Shown: piece by piece, positions 8,526 to 17,804 of the stretch
How positions within the stretch are numbered: position 1 is the stretch's first letter
Layout of the letters: each line of letters opens with the position of its first letter
From: Sphingobium cloacae
GTDB taxonomy: Bacteria > Pseudomonadota > Alphaproteobacteria > Sphingomonadales > Sphingomonadaceae
Reading direction: 5' to 3'
Assembly: GCF_002355855.1 (NCBI RefSeq)
Contig: NZ_AP017655.1
Coordinates: forward strand, 3,165,001 to 3,229,000
Length of the DNA: 64,000 bases
Made by a program: the position numbers and the translations under genes
The notes under the pieces: model-generated
The model's database searches: none
The model's input: the letters and a program-made list of their open reading frames with translations, nothing else
Told to the model about the DNA's origin: nothing

Positions 8526-9788
8526 ATGAATCGACTGAGCATATCGCAGACCACGGCCTCCATCGCCATGCTGTTGCTGGGGACGGGCGGCGCGCTCCTG
8601 CTGGGCGCGTCGGCGCTGGCGATCGCCTTGCCCGTGCTGGCGGGGGTGATCGTCCTGCTGATCTGCGCCCGGGGAAGCGATCATGAAGTGGCCGGGGAAG
8701 ATGCCGGAGCCCCCTCGCCATCGGCCGGGATGATCGGCGAGCCCGATTTTGCCGACCTGATGGAGGGAATCGCCGATCCGGTCCTGCTGCTGGAAAAGGG
8801 GCGCATCCTGCACGCCAATCGCGCCGCGCGGCTGTTGCTGGGCGCGCATATCGAAGGGGAGGACGCCCGCATCGCCATCCGCCATCCCGCCGCCGCCGAA
8901 AGATTGACCGACATGTCGGCCATGACGAAGGCGGACATGGTGGAACTGGTGGGGCTGGGCACGCGGGACCAGCGTTGGCAGATGCGGATCGCTCCGCTGG
9001 GCGCGACGGAGGAGATGCGGCGGCTGGTCCATCTGGTCGACCATAGCGGGGCCTATGCGGCGGAGCGGATGCGGGTCGATTTCGTCGCCAATGCCAGCCA
9101 TGAGCTGCGCACGCCGCTCGCAGGCATATTGGGCTTCATCGAGACGCTGGTCGATCCGGAACTGGGCAAGGACGGCGAGACGCGGCAGCGCTTCCTGAAG
9201 ATCATGGACGGCGAAGCGCGGCGGATGCAGCGGCTGATCGACGACCTCATATCCTTGTCGCGGATCGAGGCGGACAAATATCGCGCGCCCGACAGCGCGG
9301 TCGATCTTTCCGCGCTGGTGGCCGAAGTGGCGGGCGTGTTCCGCACCAGCCACGGGGAACGCGGGGCGGAGGTGGAGGCGCGCATCGATCCCGGCCTGCC
9401 GCCGGTGCGGGGGGACAGGGCGCAGCTTTCCCAGCTGCTCCACAACCTGATCGGCAATTCGGCCAAATATGGGCGGCCCGGCACGCCGATCCGCGTGACG
9501 CTGGGCGAAGGGCCGAGCGGGATGGCGCGGCTGACCGTGGAGGATGAGGGGGAAGGGATTCCGCCCGGCCACCTGCCGCGGCTGACGGAGCGCTTCTATC
9601 GCGTCGATTCGGGGCGCAGCCGCGCCATGGGGGGAACGGGGCTGGGACTGGCCATCGTCAAGCATATCGTGGAGCGGCATCGCGGGCGGATGGATATCGT
9701 CAGCACGGTGGGCAAGGGGACGAGCATATCGGTGCTGCTGCCCAAGGTTCCCGCTGGCGAAACCATGAACGAGATGGCGAGGGGATAG
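8526..9788 (+). CDS. phoR: phosphate regulon sensor histidine kinase PhoR
   Basis: 420 residues. Two N-terminal hydrophobic segments (residues about 13-55) are followed by a PAS-like region (FADLMEGIADPVLLLEKG), a HisKA domain with FVANASHELRTPLAG (phospho-accepting His192), an N-box LLHNLIGNSAKYG, and G-boxes VEDEGEGIPPG and GGTGLGLAIVKH. It lies directly upstream of pstSCAB-phoU-phoB, so it is the sensor of inorganic phosphate limitation that phosphorylates PhoB. The gap to pstS holds a tandem repeat and a Pho box. Confidence 0.93.
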   Translation: MNRLSISQTTASIAMLLLGTGGALLLGASALAIALPVLAGVIVLLICARGSDHEVAGEDAGAPSPSAGMIGEPDFADLMEGIADPVLLLEKGRILHANRAARLLLGAHIEGEDARIAIRHPAAAERLTDMSAMTKADMVELVGLGTRDQRWQMRIAPLGATEEMRRLVHLVDHSGAYAAERMRVDFVANASHELRTPLAGILGFIETLVDPELGKDGETRQRFLKIMDGEARRMQRLIDDLISLSRIEADKYRAPDSAVDLSALVAEVAGVFRTSHGERGAEVEARIDPGLPPVRGDRAQLSQLLHNLIGNSAKYGRPGTPIRVTLGEGPSGMARLTVEDEGEGIPPGHLPRLTERFYRVDSGRSRAMGGTGLGLAIVKHIVERHRGRMDIVSTVGKGTSISVLLPKVPAGETMNEMARG

Positions 9789-9817
9789 CGTTTTCCGGAA
9801 AGTCCTATCCTATCCTA

Positions 9818-9855
9818 TTTTCGCGGGCTCCCGATGTTTTCGCGAGCTCCCGATG
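9818..9855 (+). repeat. perfectly abutting 19-bp tandem repeat upstream of the Pho box
   Basis: TTTTCGCGGGCTCCCGATG (9818-9836) is followed at once by TTTTCGCGAGCTCCCGATG (9837-9855), one mismatch. It sits between the phoR stop and the Pho box of pstS. Confidence 0.85.
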
Positions 9856-9858
9856 CCG

Positions 9859-9887
9859 TTGTCATGAAAATGAAACCTGCGTGTCAC
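9859..9887 (+). promoter_or_regulatory. Pho box (PhoB binding site) of pstS
   Basis: Three heptamers with 11-base period: TTGTCAT (9859-9865), ATGAAAC (9870-9876) and GTGTCAC (9881-9887), separated by four bases each. Outer units match the known PhoB half-site CTGTCAT/C closely; the middle one is weaker. It lies 87 bases before the pstS start, inside the phoR-pst-phoB locus. Confidence 0.82.
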
Positions 9888-9973
9888 AAAGGCGCGATGA
9901 ACCGCAGCTAGGCGCAGACCCATCGGGGGGCGGCGACCAGCGAATCGCGGCCTTTGCAATGACGGAGGTTTTC

Positions 9974-11032
9974 GTGAAGCATCTCGCTCTTTTCGCCGCG
10001 ACGGCCGTGGCCGCGCTGACACTTTCGGGCTGCGGCGACCAGGGCGCCGGCGGCGGCGCGGGCGCCACCCGCGACCAGATCCGCGCGGTGGGTTCGTCCA
10101 CCGTCTATCCCTTCGCCACGGCGGTCGCCGAGCTGTTCGTGCAGGGCAATCCGGGCATGAAGTCGCCCATCGTCGAATCGACCGGCACCGGCGGCGGCAT
10201 GAAGCTGTTCTGCGCGGGCGTGGGCGCGCAATATCCCGACATCGCCGACGCGTCGCGCCGGATGAAGAAGGCCGAGTTCGAGATGTGCCAGCAGAACGGC
10301 GTCAAGGAGATCGTGGAGATCCAGGTCGGCGTCGACGGCCTTGCCTTCGCCGAATCGAAGAAGGGTCCGGGCTTCAAGCTGACGCCCAGGATCGTCTATG
10401 AGGCGCTGGCCGCCAATCCCTATGGCAAGGGCCCGAACAAGACGCAAAGCTGGAAGGATGTGGACCCCAGCCTGCCCGCCATCCCGATTTCCGTCTTCGG
10501 CCCGCCATCGACCAGCGGCACCCGCGACTCGCTCGCCGAGCTGATCCTGGAGAAGGGATGCCAGAGCGACGAGGCGATGAAGGCGCTCAAGGAAAAGAAT
10601 GAGGACGAATACAAGGCCACCTGCACCCGCATCCGCGAGGACGGCAAATATGTGGATTCGGGCGAGAACGACAATCTGATCGTGCAGAAGCTGGGCGCGA
10701 ATCCCAATGCGCTGGGCATTTTCGGCTTCAGCTTCCTGGAGGAGAACAAGGATACGCTGAAGGACGTGCCGATCAACGGCGTCGAGGCGACCTATGAGAC
10801 GGTCTCGTCCGGCCAGTATCCGGGCGCCCGTCCGCTCTATATCTATGTCAAGAAGGCGCATATGCAGGCGGTTCCGGGCTTGCAGGCCTATCTGAACGCC
10901 TTCGCCGCGAACTGGGACCCCGATGGCGTGCTGACGAAGCGCGGCATGGTCGCATCACCCGAAGACGTGCGCAAGGCGAGCGGGGAAGCGGTGAAATCGC
11001 TGCCCACGCTGGACGGCGCGGCGCTGAAATAA
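9974..11032 (+). CDS. pstS: phosphate ABC transporter substrate-binding lipoprotein PstS
   Basis: 352 residues from a GTG at 9974, chosen because GGAGG ends six bases upstream and because it puts a lipoprotein signal at the N-terminus (LTLSGC, lipidated Cys near residue 20). An ATG five codons earlier at 9959 is possible. The mature protein begins a PBP-like domain with IRAVGSSTVYPFATAVAE and ESTGTGGGMKLFC, the phosphate-binding pattern of PstS. It binds periplasmic phosphate for PstCAB. A Pho box precedes the gene. Confidence 0.93.
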   Translation: MKHLALFAATAVAALTLSGCGDQGAGGGAGATRDQIRAVGSSTVYPFATAVAELFVQGNPGMKSPIVESTGTGGGMKLFCAGVGAQYPDIADASRRMKKAEFEMCQQNGVKEIVEIQVGVDGLAFAESKKGPGFKLTPRIVYEALAANPYGKGPNKTQSWKDVDPSLPAIPISVFGPPSTSGTRDSLAELILEKGCQSDEAMKALKEKNEDEYKATCTRIREDGKYVDSGENDNLIVQKLGANPNALGIFGFSFLEENKDTLKDVPINGVEATYETVSSGQYPGARPLYIYVKKAHMQAVPGLQAYLNAFAANWDPDGVLTKRGMVASPEDVRKASGEAVKSLPTLDGAALK

Positions 11033-11042
11033 GCGGACCCCC

Positions 11043-12437
11043 ATGACCGGACCTGCAATCTTCCTGCTGCTGGCCGGCCTTGGCGCGATCGCCTGGGTCA
11101 GCGCCCGCGCCCGCGCGCTGCGGCTGCAAACCGTGGCGCGGGCGTCGGGGCGGCGCGACGCCGTGCATAGCCTGCCGGGCTATCATGGCTGGTATGTGGC
11201 GCTGTGGACGCTGATCCCGGCGGGCATCTTCCTCGCGATCTGGGCCAATGTGGCGCCCGGCCTCGTCACCCAGACGGTGCTGGCCGATCCGGCGGCGCAG
11301 AGCCTGCCCGCCGACGCCTTTTCCCGGTCCGCCCTGCTGGGCGAGGCGCGGAACATCGCGTCGGGGGCGCAGGCGGCGGCCTTCAACCCCGCCGCGCAGG
11401 CGCTGGTCGAACCCTATCGCGCGGCGATCCGCGAATATGGCATCATCGGCGTGGTGCTGGCGCTGGTGCTGGCCTTTGCGGGCGGCGCCTATGCCTTCAC
11501 CCGGGTACGGCCCGATTTCCGGGCGCGCACGCGGGTCGAGCGGCTGGTGATGGCGACATTGCTGATCGCGTCGCTGCTGGCGATCGTGACCACGCTGGGC
11601 ATCGTCGTGTCGCTGCTGTGGGAATCGATCCGCTTCTTTTCGATGGTGAACCCGATCGACTTCCTGTTCGGAACCAAGTGGAGCCCGCAATCGGCGGCGC
11701 TGGGCTATGGCAACAAGGATGCGTTCGGGGCGGTGCCGCTGTTCTGGGGCACGATCTTCATCGGCGCGATCATTGCCATGATCGTCGCGATCCCGCTCGG
11801 CCTGATGAGCGCCATCTATCTAACGCAATATGCGAGGCCCCAGGTCCGCAAGTGGATGAAACCCATCCTGGAGGTGCTGGCAGGCGTTCCGACCGTGGTC
11901 TACGGCTATTTCGCGGCGCTCACCATCGCGCCCGCCCTGCGCGACTTTGCCGTCGCCATCGGCATCCATGGCGCGAGTTCGGAAAGCGCGCTGGCGGCGG
12001 GGCTGGTGATGGGCGTGATGATCATTCCGTTCGTCTCCTCCATGGCGGACGACAGCATCGCCGCCGTGCCGCAATCCATGCGCGACGGCAGCCTGGCCAT
12101 GGGCGCGACGACGAGCGAGACGATCCGCAAGGTGCTGATCCCCGCCGCGCTGCCCGGCGTGGTCGGCGGCGTCCTGCTGGCCGTCAGCCGCGCCATCGGC
12201 GAGACGATGATCGTGGTGATGGCGGCGGGGCTGGCGGCGAACCTGACGCTCAATCCCTTTGCCAGCGTGACGACGGTGACGACGCAGATCGTCCAGTTGC
12301 TGACCGGCGACCAGGAGTTCGACAGCGCCAAGACGCTGGCGGCCTTCGCGCTGGGGCTGGTGCTGTTCATCGTCACCCTGCTGCTCAACATCGTGGCCCT
12401 GCGGGTCGTGAAGAAATATCGCGAGGCTTACGAATGA
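11043..12437 (+). CDS. pstC: phosphate ABC transporter permease PstC
   Basis: 464 residues, about 150 longer at the N-terminus than E. coli PstC. That extension holds three membrane segments and a soluble stretch (residues about 75-125). The C-terminal part is the BPD transporter domain with EVLAGVPTVVYG and the EAA-like loop DGSLAMGATTSETI. It forms the membrane channel with PstA. Ten bases separate it from pstS, and its stop overlaps the pstA start (ATGA). Confidence 0.92.
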   Translation: MTGPAIFLLLAGLGAIAWVSARARALRLQTVARASGRRDAVHSLPGYHGWYVALWTLIPAGIFLAIWANVAPGLVTQTVLADPAAQSLPADAFSRSALLGEARNIASGAQAAAFNPAAQALVEPYRAAIREYGIIGVVLALVLAFAGGAYAFTRVRPDFRARTRVERLVMATLLIASLLAIVTTLGIVVSLLWESIRFFSMVNPIDFLFGTKWSPQSAALGYGNKDAFGAVPLFWGTIFIGAIIAMIVAIPLGLMSAIYLTQYARPQVRKWMKPILEVLAGVPTVVYGYFAALTIAPALRDFAVAIGIHGASSESALAAGLVMGVMIIPFVSSMADDSIAAVPQSMRDGSLAMGATTSETIRKVLIPAALPGVVGGVLLAVSRAIGETMIVVMAAGLAANLTLNPFASVTTVTTQIVQLLTGDQEFDSAKTLAAFALGLVLFIVTLLLNIVALRVVKKYREAYE

Positions 12438-13678
12438 CCGTTGAACGCCTTCCCACCGACTGGAAGTCGGACGCGATGCAGAAGCGGATCGCGCGGCGCT
12501 ATGCGGCCGAGCGGCGCTTCAAGTTCGCCGGCCTGTTCGCCGTGGCGCTGTCCGCCGCGTTCCTGGCCTTCCTGCTCTTCACCATGCTGGGGAACGGGTT
12601 GCGCGGGTTCACGCGGACGGAGATCGCCTTGCAGGTCGATTTCCCGGCATCGCCGCTGCTGCTCGATCCGGCCAATATCACCGATCAGGGGCTCGCCGGC
12701 GCGAACCTGCCCATGGTGACGAGCGAGGCCGCGAAGAAGGCGTTGGGGCCGGATGCCGACGCGCTGATCGCGCCGACCGCCTGGACGGCGGTCCGTAACG
12801 CGATCAAGGCCGATCCCAGGATTCTTGGCCGGACGGAGACGGTCCGCCTGCCCGCATCGACCGCCATCGACCTGGCCGCCAAGAGCAAGGGCACGCCCGA
12901 AGCCGAGGCCGCCGTGGCGCGGTTGAAGCAGCAGGGCGTGCTGTCGACGGGCTTCAACATGGGCTTCCTGACGGGGAGCGACGGCACCGATCCGACGCAG
13001 GTCGGTATCTGGGGCGCGTTCAAGGGGTCGCTGCTGACCATGCTGGTGACGCTGCTGCTGAGCTTTCCGGTGGGGGTCGCGACGGCGCTCTATCTGGAGG
13101 AATATGCGCGCAAGAACTGGATGACCGACATCATCGAGGTGTCGATCAACAATCTGGCCGCCGTGCCTTCGATCATCTTCGGCCTGCTGGGGCTGTCGAT
13201 CTTCCTCAACTTCCTGCATCTGCCGCGATCGGCCGCTCTGGTGGGCGGCATGACGCTGGCGCTGATGACCATGCCGGTCATCGTCATCGCCGGGCGCAAC
13301 GCGATCAAGTCCGTGCCGCCCAGCATCCGCGACGCGGCATTGGGCATCGGGGCCAGCCCCGTGCAGGTGGTGTTCCAGCATGTGCTGCCGCTGGCGCTGC
13401 CGGGCATCCTCACCGGCACGATCATCGGCATGGCGCGCGCGCTGGGCGAGACGGCGCCGCTGCTGATGATCGGGATGCGCGCCTTCATCGCGACGCCGCC
13501 GGGCGGGATATCCGATCCGGCGACGGTGCTGCCGGTGCAGATCTTCCTGTGGTCCGATGAAGTCTCCAAGGGCTTTGTCGAAAAAACCTCCGCCGCCATC
13601 ATCGTGCTGCTGATATTCCTGCTCGCGATGAACGGCCTCGCCATCTACCTGCGCAACAAGTTCGAAAAACGGTGGTAA
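12434..13678 (+). CDS. pstA: phosphate ABC transporter permease PstA with N-terminal DUF3333 region
   Basis: 414 residues. The first ~190 residues ([17 protein letters not shown], one membrane segment, then a soluble region) match the DUF3333 extension found on alphaproteobacterial PstA. The permease core follows with [32 protein letters not shown] and the EAA loop [14 protein letters not shown]. The start ATG overlaps the pstC stop by four bases, indicating coupled translation. Confidence 0.92.
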   Translation: MTVERLPTDWKSDAMQKRIARRYAAERRFKFAGLFAVALSAAFLAFLLFTMLGNGLRGFTRTEIALQVDFPASPLLLDPANITDQGLAGANLPMVTSEAAKKALGPDADALIAPTAWTAVRNAIKADPRILGRTETVRLPASTAIDLAAKSKGTPEAEAAVARLKQQGVLSTGFNMGFLTGSDGTDPTQVGIWGAFKGSLLTMLVTLLLSFPVGVATALYLEEYARKNWMTDIIEVSINNLAAVPSIIFGLLGLSIFLNFLHLPRSAALVGGMTLALMTMPVIVIAGRNAIKSVPPSIRDAALGIGASPVQVVFQHVLPLALPGILTGTIIGMARALGETAPLLMIGMRAFIATPPGGISDPATVLPVQIFLWSDEVSKGFVEKTSAAIIVLLIFLLAMNGLAIYLRNKFEKRW

Positions 13679-13680
13679 AC

Positions 13681-14472
13681 ATGATGCACGAACCGCAAAC
13701 GCTGACCCCCGCCACCGAAACCAAGATGACGGCGCGCGACGTCAAGGTCTTCTATGGCGACAAGCAGGCTATCAAGGGCGTCTCCATCGACGTCGACATG
13801 GACCATGTGACCGCCTTCATCGGCCCGTCGGGCTGCGGCAAGTCCACTTTCCTGCGGACATTGAACCGCATGAACGACACGGTGGCGAGCGCCCGCGTCG
13901 AAGGCGCGATCACGCTGGACGGGGAGGACATCTATGCCCCCTCGATGGACGTGGTGCAGCTGCGCGCGCGGGTGGGGATGGTGTTCCAGAAGCCCAATCC
14001 CTTCCCCAAGTCGATCTATGAGAATATCGCCTATGGGCCGCGCATCCACGGGCTGGCGGCGGGCAAGGCCGACCTCGACGTGATCGTCGAGAAGTCGCTG
14101 CGGCGCGCGGGGCTGTGGGACGAGGTGAAGGACCGGCTGCATGACAGCGGGACGGCGCTTTCGGGGGGGCAGCAGCAGCGGCTCTGCATCGGGCGGGCCA
14201 TCGCGGTGGAGCCGGAAGTGATCCTGATGGACGAGCCCTGCTCCGCGCTCGATCCCATCGCGACGGCGAAGATCGAGGAGCTGATCCACGAACTGCGCGG
14301 GCGCTACGCCATCGTGATCGTGACGCACAATATGCAGCAGGCGGCGCGCGTGTCGCAGCGGACGGCCTTCTTCCACCTGGGCGAACTGGTGGAATATGGC
14401 GTGACGTCCGACATCTTCACCAATCCGCGGCAGGAACGGACCAAGGATTACATCACCGGGCGTTATGGCTGA
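13681..14472 (+). CDS. pstB: phosphate ABC transporter ATP-binding protein PstB
   Basis: 263 residues from ATG 13681; a GTG at 13672, inside the end of pstA, is also in frame. ABC signatures: Walker [10 protein letters not shown], signature [14 protein letters not shown], Walker [14 protein letters not shown] and the H-loop VTHNMQQ. It powers PstCA and, with PhoU, communicates phosphate status to PhoR. It sits two bases after pstA. Confidence 0.94.
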   Translation: MMHEPQTLTPATETKMTARDVKVFYGDKQAIKGVSIDVDMDHVTAFIGPSGCGKSTFLRTLNRMNDTVASARVEGAITLDGEDIYAPSMDVVQLRARVGMVFQKPNPFPKSIYENIAYGPRIHGLAAGKADLDVIVEKSLRRAGLWDEVKDRLHDSGTALSGGQQQRLCIGRAIAVEPEVILMDEPCSALDPIATAKIEELIHELRGRYAIVIVTHNMQQAARVSQRTAFFHLGELVEYGVTSDIFTNPRQERTKDYITGRYG

Positions 14473-14495
14473 CCGGCGCGGAAGAGAGACGAGAC

Positions 14496-15191
14496 ATGGC
14501 TGAACATACGATCAAGGCGTTCGACGAGGAAATCGACAAGCTGCGCGGCCTCATCGCCGAAATGGGCGGGCGCGCGGAAGCGGCCATCGAGAATGCGATG
14601 CTGGCGCTGCAACGGCACGACAAGGCGCTGGCCGCGCAGGTGGTCGCCGACGACAAGCGGATCGACGCCATCGAGGCGGAGGTGGAGAAGCTGGTGATCC
14701 AGGTCATTGCCCTGCGCGCCCCGATGGCGAACGACCTGCGCGACGTGATCGCCGCCTTGAAGATCGTGAGCGTGGTGGAGCGGATCGGCGACTATGCCAA
14801 GAACATCGCCAAGCGCGTGCCCTCCGTCGCCGCCAACAAGCGGACGCTGGAGCCGATCTCCCTCCTCCCTTCCATGGGGCAGGTCGCGGGCGAGATGGTG
14901 CATGATGCGCTGAACGCCTTCGCCGCGCGCGACGCCGACCTCGCCCTCGCGGTGATCGAGCGGGACACGGTGGTGGACGATTTCTACGACAGCGTGTTCC
15001 GCACGCTCGTCACCTACATGGTCGAAAATCCCAAGACGATCAGCGAATGCGCCCATCTGCTCTTCATCGCGAAGAATATCGAGCGGATCGGCGACCATGC
15101 CACCAACGTGGCCGAGATGGTCTATTACGCCGCGACCGGCCAGACCCTGCCCGACCGCGAACGCGGCGGCGCGCAGACGGCGGAGGACTGA
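14496..15191 (+). CDS. phoU: phosphate signalling protein PhoU
   Basis: 231 residues, nearly all helical, with two PhoU repeats. Metal-binding type segments are visible: ERIGDYAKNIAKR (first repeat) and ERIGDHATNVAEMV (second repeat). PhoU links PstB to PhoR and keeps the regulon off when phosphate is plentiful. It follows pstB by 23 bases with GAGAGACGAGAC upstream of the start. Confidence 0.94.
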   Translation: MAEHTIKAFDEEIDKLRGLIAEMGGRAEAAIENAMLALQRHDKALAAQVVADDKRIDAIEAEVEKLVIQVIALRAPMANDLRDVIAALKIVSVVERIGDYAKNIAKRVPSVAANKRTLEPISLLPSMGQVAGEMVHDALNAFAARDADLALAVIERDTVVDDFYDSVFRTLVTYMVENPKTISECAHLLFIAKNIERIGDHATNVAEMVYYAATGQTLPDRERGGAQTAED

Positions 15192-15196
15192 CCGGC

Positions 15197-15898
15197 ATGG
15201 CAAGGGCCAAGATGCTGCTGGTCGAGGATGACGCTGCGCTCGCGGAACTGCTGATCTGGCATTTCAAGCGGGAGGATTTCGAGGTCGCCCATACCGTCGA
15301 CGGCGAGGAAGCGCTGCTGATGGCGCAGGAGAATGTGCCGGACATCGTGCTGCTCGACTGGATGGTGGAAAGCCTGTCGGGGATCGAGGTGTGCCGCCGC
15401 CTGCGCCGCATGAACGGCACGGCCAACGTGCCCATCATCATGCTGACCGCCCGCGGCGAGGAAGAGGATCGCGTCCGGGGCCTGGAGACGGGCGCGGACG
15501 ATTATGTGACCAAGCCCTTCTCCCCCCGCGAACTGGTGGCGCGGGTGGGCGCGGTGCTGCGGCGGGTGCGGCCCGCGCTGGCCGGCGAGACGCTGACCTT
15601 CGCGGATGTCGAGATGGACACGGTGGGGCACAAGGTCCGGCGCAGCGGGCAGGTGGTGCCGCTGGGGCCGACGGAGTTCCGCCTTTTGAAGCATTTCCTG
15701 GAGCATCCCGGCTGGGTCTTCTCGCGCGAGCGGCTGCTCGACAGCGTATGGGGGCAGGACAGCGACATCGAACTGCGGACCGTGGATGTGCATATCCGGC
15801 GGCTGCGCAAGGCGATCAACGGCGACGGAAAATATCAGGACATCATCCGCACGGTGCGCTCGGCGGGCTATGCGCTGGATACGGAAGGGGTCGGTTAG
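15197..15898 (+). CDS. phoB: phosphate regulon response regulator PhoB
   Basis: 233 residues. Receiver domain with acidic pair Asp11-Asp12, phospho-acceptor Asp54 (VLLDWMVE), Thr84 and Lys106 (DDYVTKPFSP). An OmpR-type winged-helix domain follows (LGPTEFRLLKHFLEHPG, RTVDVHIRRLRKAI). It starts five bases after phoU. Here phoB is last in the locus while phoR is first, so PhoB can raise its own synthesis through the Pho box before pstS. Confidence 0.94.
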   Translation: MARAKMLLVEDDAALAELLIWHFKREDFEVAHTVDGEEALLMAQENVPDIVLLDWMVESLSGIEVCRRLRRMNGTANVPIIMLTARGEEEDRVRGLETGADDYVTKPFSPRELVARVGAVLRRVRPALAGETLTFADVEMDTVGHKVRRSGQVVPLGPTEFRLLKHFLEHPGWVFSRERLLDSVWGQDSDIELRTVDVHIRRLRKAINGDGKYQDIIRTVRSAGYALDTEGVG

Positions 15899-15949
15899 CT
15901 ACCCTATCCATGGCAATGCAGACTGAGCGCCGTCCTGACCGCTCAATGC

Positions 15950-16237
15950 TTAGTGATAAGGTTCGCAAGCGATGCCGTCATCATCGCCATCCATATCGCT
16001 GCGATATCCCGGTTCACCACGATAGATAGGCGAGGTGCCTGCTGCGCGAGCATCGTTGCACCCGCCCCAACTGTCGCCGGGCTCAGGGGGCCTTGCCCGC
16101 GCCATCCCCGTGGCAACAGCAGCTTCATTGGCCTTCATTCCCATTGTCTGACGGCCATCCGCCGATAGCGCGACTGACCCGACACCTGCGGCCAACCCTA
16201 TCACCATCGCTCCACCCAACAATAGACGAATATCCAT
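15950..16237 (-). CDS. excalibur-domain exported or anchored protein
   Basis: 95 residues. An N-terminal hydrophobic segment (LLLGGAMVIGLAAGVGSVAL) acts as signal or anchor. The C-terminal 35 residues form an excalibur motif: GGCNDARAAGTSPIYRGEPG then DMDGDDDGIACE, with the paired Cys and DxDxDGxxCE calcium-loop-like pattern. The function is unknown; the family is thought to bind Ca2+ outside the cytoplasm. It converges with phoB and has no operon partner. Confidence 0.82.
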   Translation of the reverse strand: MDIRLLLGGAMVIGLAAGVGSVALSADGRQTMGMKANEAAVATGMARARPPEPGDSWGGCNDARAAGTSPIYRGEPGYRSDMDGDDDGIACEPYH

Positions 16238-16314
16238 AAAGCCCCGGCAAACTCCTTTGCCTGAAGCCTATGCGGTGGAAAGTTAAGTTCCGGTTGAAGG
16301 AAGGGTCCGAGCGG

Positions 16315-16848
16315 TCAGGCCGCCGCCTTCCGCGCCTTGTTCAGCTTCTTCATCAGCATGTCGCGTTTCAGGCGCGAAAGGTGGTCGATGAAGAGGACAC
16401 CCTGCAAATGGTCCATCTCATGCTGGAGGCAGGTGGCGAGGAGGCCCTCAAGCCGTTCCTCGTGGATGCGGCCGTCGCGGTCCATCCAGCTGGCGCGGAT
16501 GGAGGCGGGGCGCTCCACCTCGGCATATTGGTCGGGGACCGAGAGGCAGCCCTCATTGTAGATCGACAGGTCTTCCGAGCCTTCGAGGATTTCGGGGTTG
16601 ATGAAGACCAGCGGCTTCTTGACCCCCGGCGCGCCTTCCTCGTCCGATTCGGGTTCCTGGAGGTCGATCACCAGCACGCGCTTGGGCATGCCGACCTGGA
16701 TCGCGGCGAGGCCGATGCCCGGCGCATCGTACATCGTGTCGAACATGTCGTCGATCAGGCGCTGCAAATCGTCGTCGATCGCCTCCACGGGCGTCGAAAT
16801 GGTACGCAGGCGCGGATCGGGCGCCTCAAGGATCGGAAGAATGGCCAT
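16315..16848 (-). CDS. def: peptide deformylase
   Basis: 177 residues. The three deformylase motifs are present: GIGLAAIQ (44-51), EGCLS with metal ligand Cys101, and QHEMDH with His143, Glu144 and His147. It removes the formyl group from new N-terminal Met. The start MAILPIL is the family's usual N-terminus. It lies 31 bases downstream of recR on the same strand, so it probably shares its transcript. Confidence 0.95.
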   Translation of the reverse strand: MAILPILEAPDPRLRTISTPVEAIDDDLQRLIDDMFDTMYDAPGIGLAAIQVGMPKRVLVIDLQEPESDEEGAPGVKKPLVFINPEILEGSEDLSIYNEGCLSVPDQYAEVERPASIRASWMDRDGRIHEERLEGLLATCLQHEMDHLQGVLFIDHLSRLKRDMLMKKLNKARKAAA

Positions 16849-16879
16849 GGGTCCAAAATAGTCGGATCGGCGGGCTTTT

Positions 16880-17476
16880 TCAAGCGACCGGACGGCGCGC
16901 GCGCAACGCCTGCGCCAATGTGCCTTCGTCGAGATAGTCCAGCTCTCCGCCGACCGGCACGCCATGGGCCAGTTGGGTGAGGCGGACGGGGAAGCGCTCC
17001 AGCCGTTCGGCGAGATAATGGGCGGTCGTCTGCCCTTCCAGCGTGGCGTTCATGGCGAGGACGACCTCATCGATGCTGCCCGCCTCCACGCGGGCGACGA
17101 GGGCGTCGATGCCGAGGTCTTCGGGGCGGATGCCTTCCAGCGCGGAGAGGCGGCCGCCCAGCACATGGAAGCGGCCGGGGAAGAGGCGCGACTTGTCGAG
17201 CGCCCAGAGGTCCGCCACATCCTCCACCACGCAGAGCGCGCGGGCGTCGCGGCGCGGATCGGCGCAGATGCCGCAGGGGTCCACCGTGTCGACATTGCCG
17301 CAGACATGGCATGTCACCAGCCGGTCGTTCACCGCGCCCAGCGCGCGCAACAGCGGTTCGAGCGCGGTTTCGCGCTTCTTGAGGAGGTGCAGCACGGCGC
17401 GGCGCGCGGAACGGGGACCAAGGCCCGGCAGGCGGGAAAGCGCCTGCGTCAGCGCATCGATCTCGGGAGAAGCCAT
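16880..17476 (-). CDS. recR: recombination mediator protein RecR
   Basis: 198 residues. Helix-hairpin-helix N-terminus ([20 protein letters not shown]), zinc finger [16 protein letters not shown], and a Toprim domain with [12 protein letters not shown]. RecR loads RecA with RecF/RecO at gaps. The start MASPEIDAL is the conserved one. The usual alphaproteobacterial neighbours dnaX and ybaB are not upstream; a dispersed repeat is. Confidence 0.94.
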   Translation of the reverse strand: MASPEIDALTQALSRLPGLGPRSARRAVLHLLKKRETALEPLLRALGAVNDRLVTCHVCGNVDTVDPCGICADPRRDARALCVVEDVADLWALDKSRLFPGRFHVLGGRLSALEGIRPEDLGIDALVARVEAGSIDEVVLAMNATLEGQTTAHYLAERLERFPVRLTQLAHGVPVGGELDYLDEGTLAQALRARRPVA

Positions 17477-17582
17477 GGAACGGAGATAAGGGCTTGCAAG
17501 TCGTGCAGACAAGAGGTTTGAGAGGCGTCCCTGGAAATGCGCGTAAAAGCGGGTTTGGGATGGCGGGTTCCGGCCAGGGGCG

Positions 17583-17728
17583 GACATTCCTTCATCCGTT
17601 CCGGCTGAGCGAAGTCGAAGCCTTCCACTGAGCGGAGCGAAGTGGCCTCCCTACGGTCGGCCGTGCCCTTCGACTTCGCTCAGCCCGAACGGAATGAAGA
17701 AAGCGGACCGTCGCCAATCCACCCAAAA
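17583..17728. repeat. dispersed composite intergenic repeat, copy R2
   Basis: Contains GAGCGAAGTCGAAG and TTCGACTTCGCTCAG arms. Positions 17624-17683 match 3609-3668 as an inverted copy over 60 bases with one mismatch. The right end (GGAATGAAGAAAGCGGAC then ATCCACCC) is shared with R1 (inverted) and R3. Confidence 0.82.
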
Positions 17729-17762
17729 TGCGCTTCAGGCATCGCGCTCATCGCATGAAAAG

Positions 17763-17782
17763 GGCCGGAGCATCGCCCGGCC
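17763..17782 (-). terminator. hairpin downstream of the desaturase gene
   Basis: GGCCGG (17763-17768) pairs with CCGGCC (17777-17782) around an 8-base loop. On the minus strand it is followed by CTTTT. It lies 23 bases past the desaturase stop. Confidence 0.6.
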
Positions 17783-17804
17783 TTTCTCCTGTCCCGAGGA
17801 TCGT

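Larger units (their letters stand above)
17477..17804. other. gene-free 328-base spacer between recR and the desaturase gene
   Basis: It holds the promoter region of recR-def, the composite repeat R2 (17583-17728) and a hairpin that can terminate the desaturase transcript (17763-17782). No credible reading frame is seen. Confidence 0.7.
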
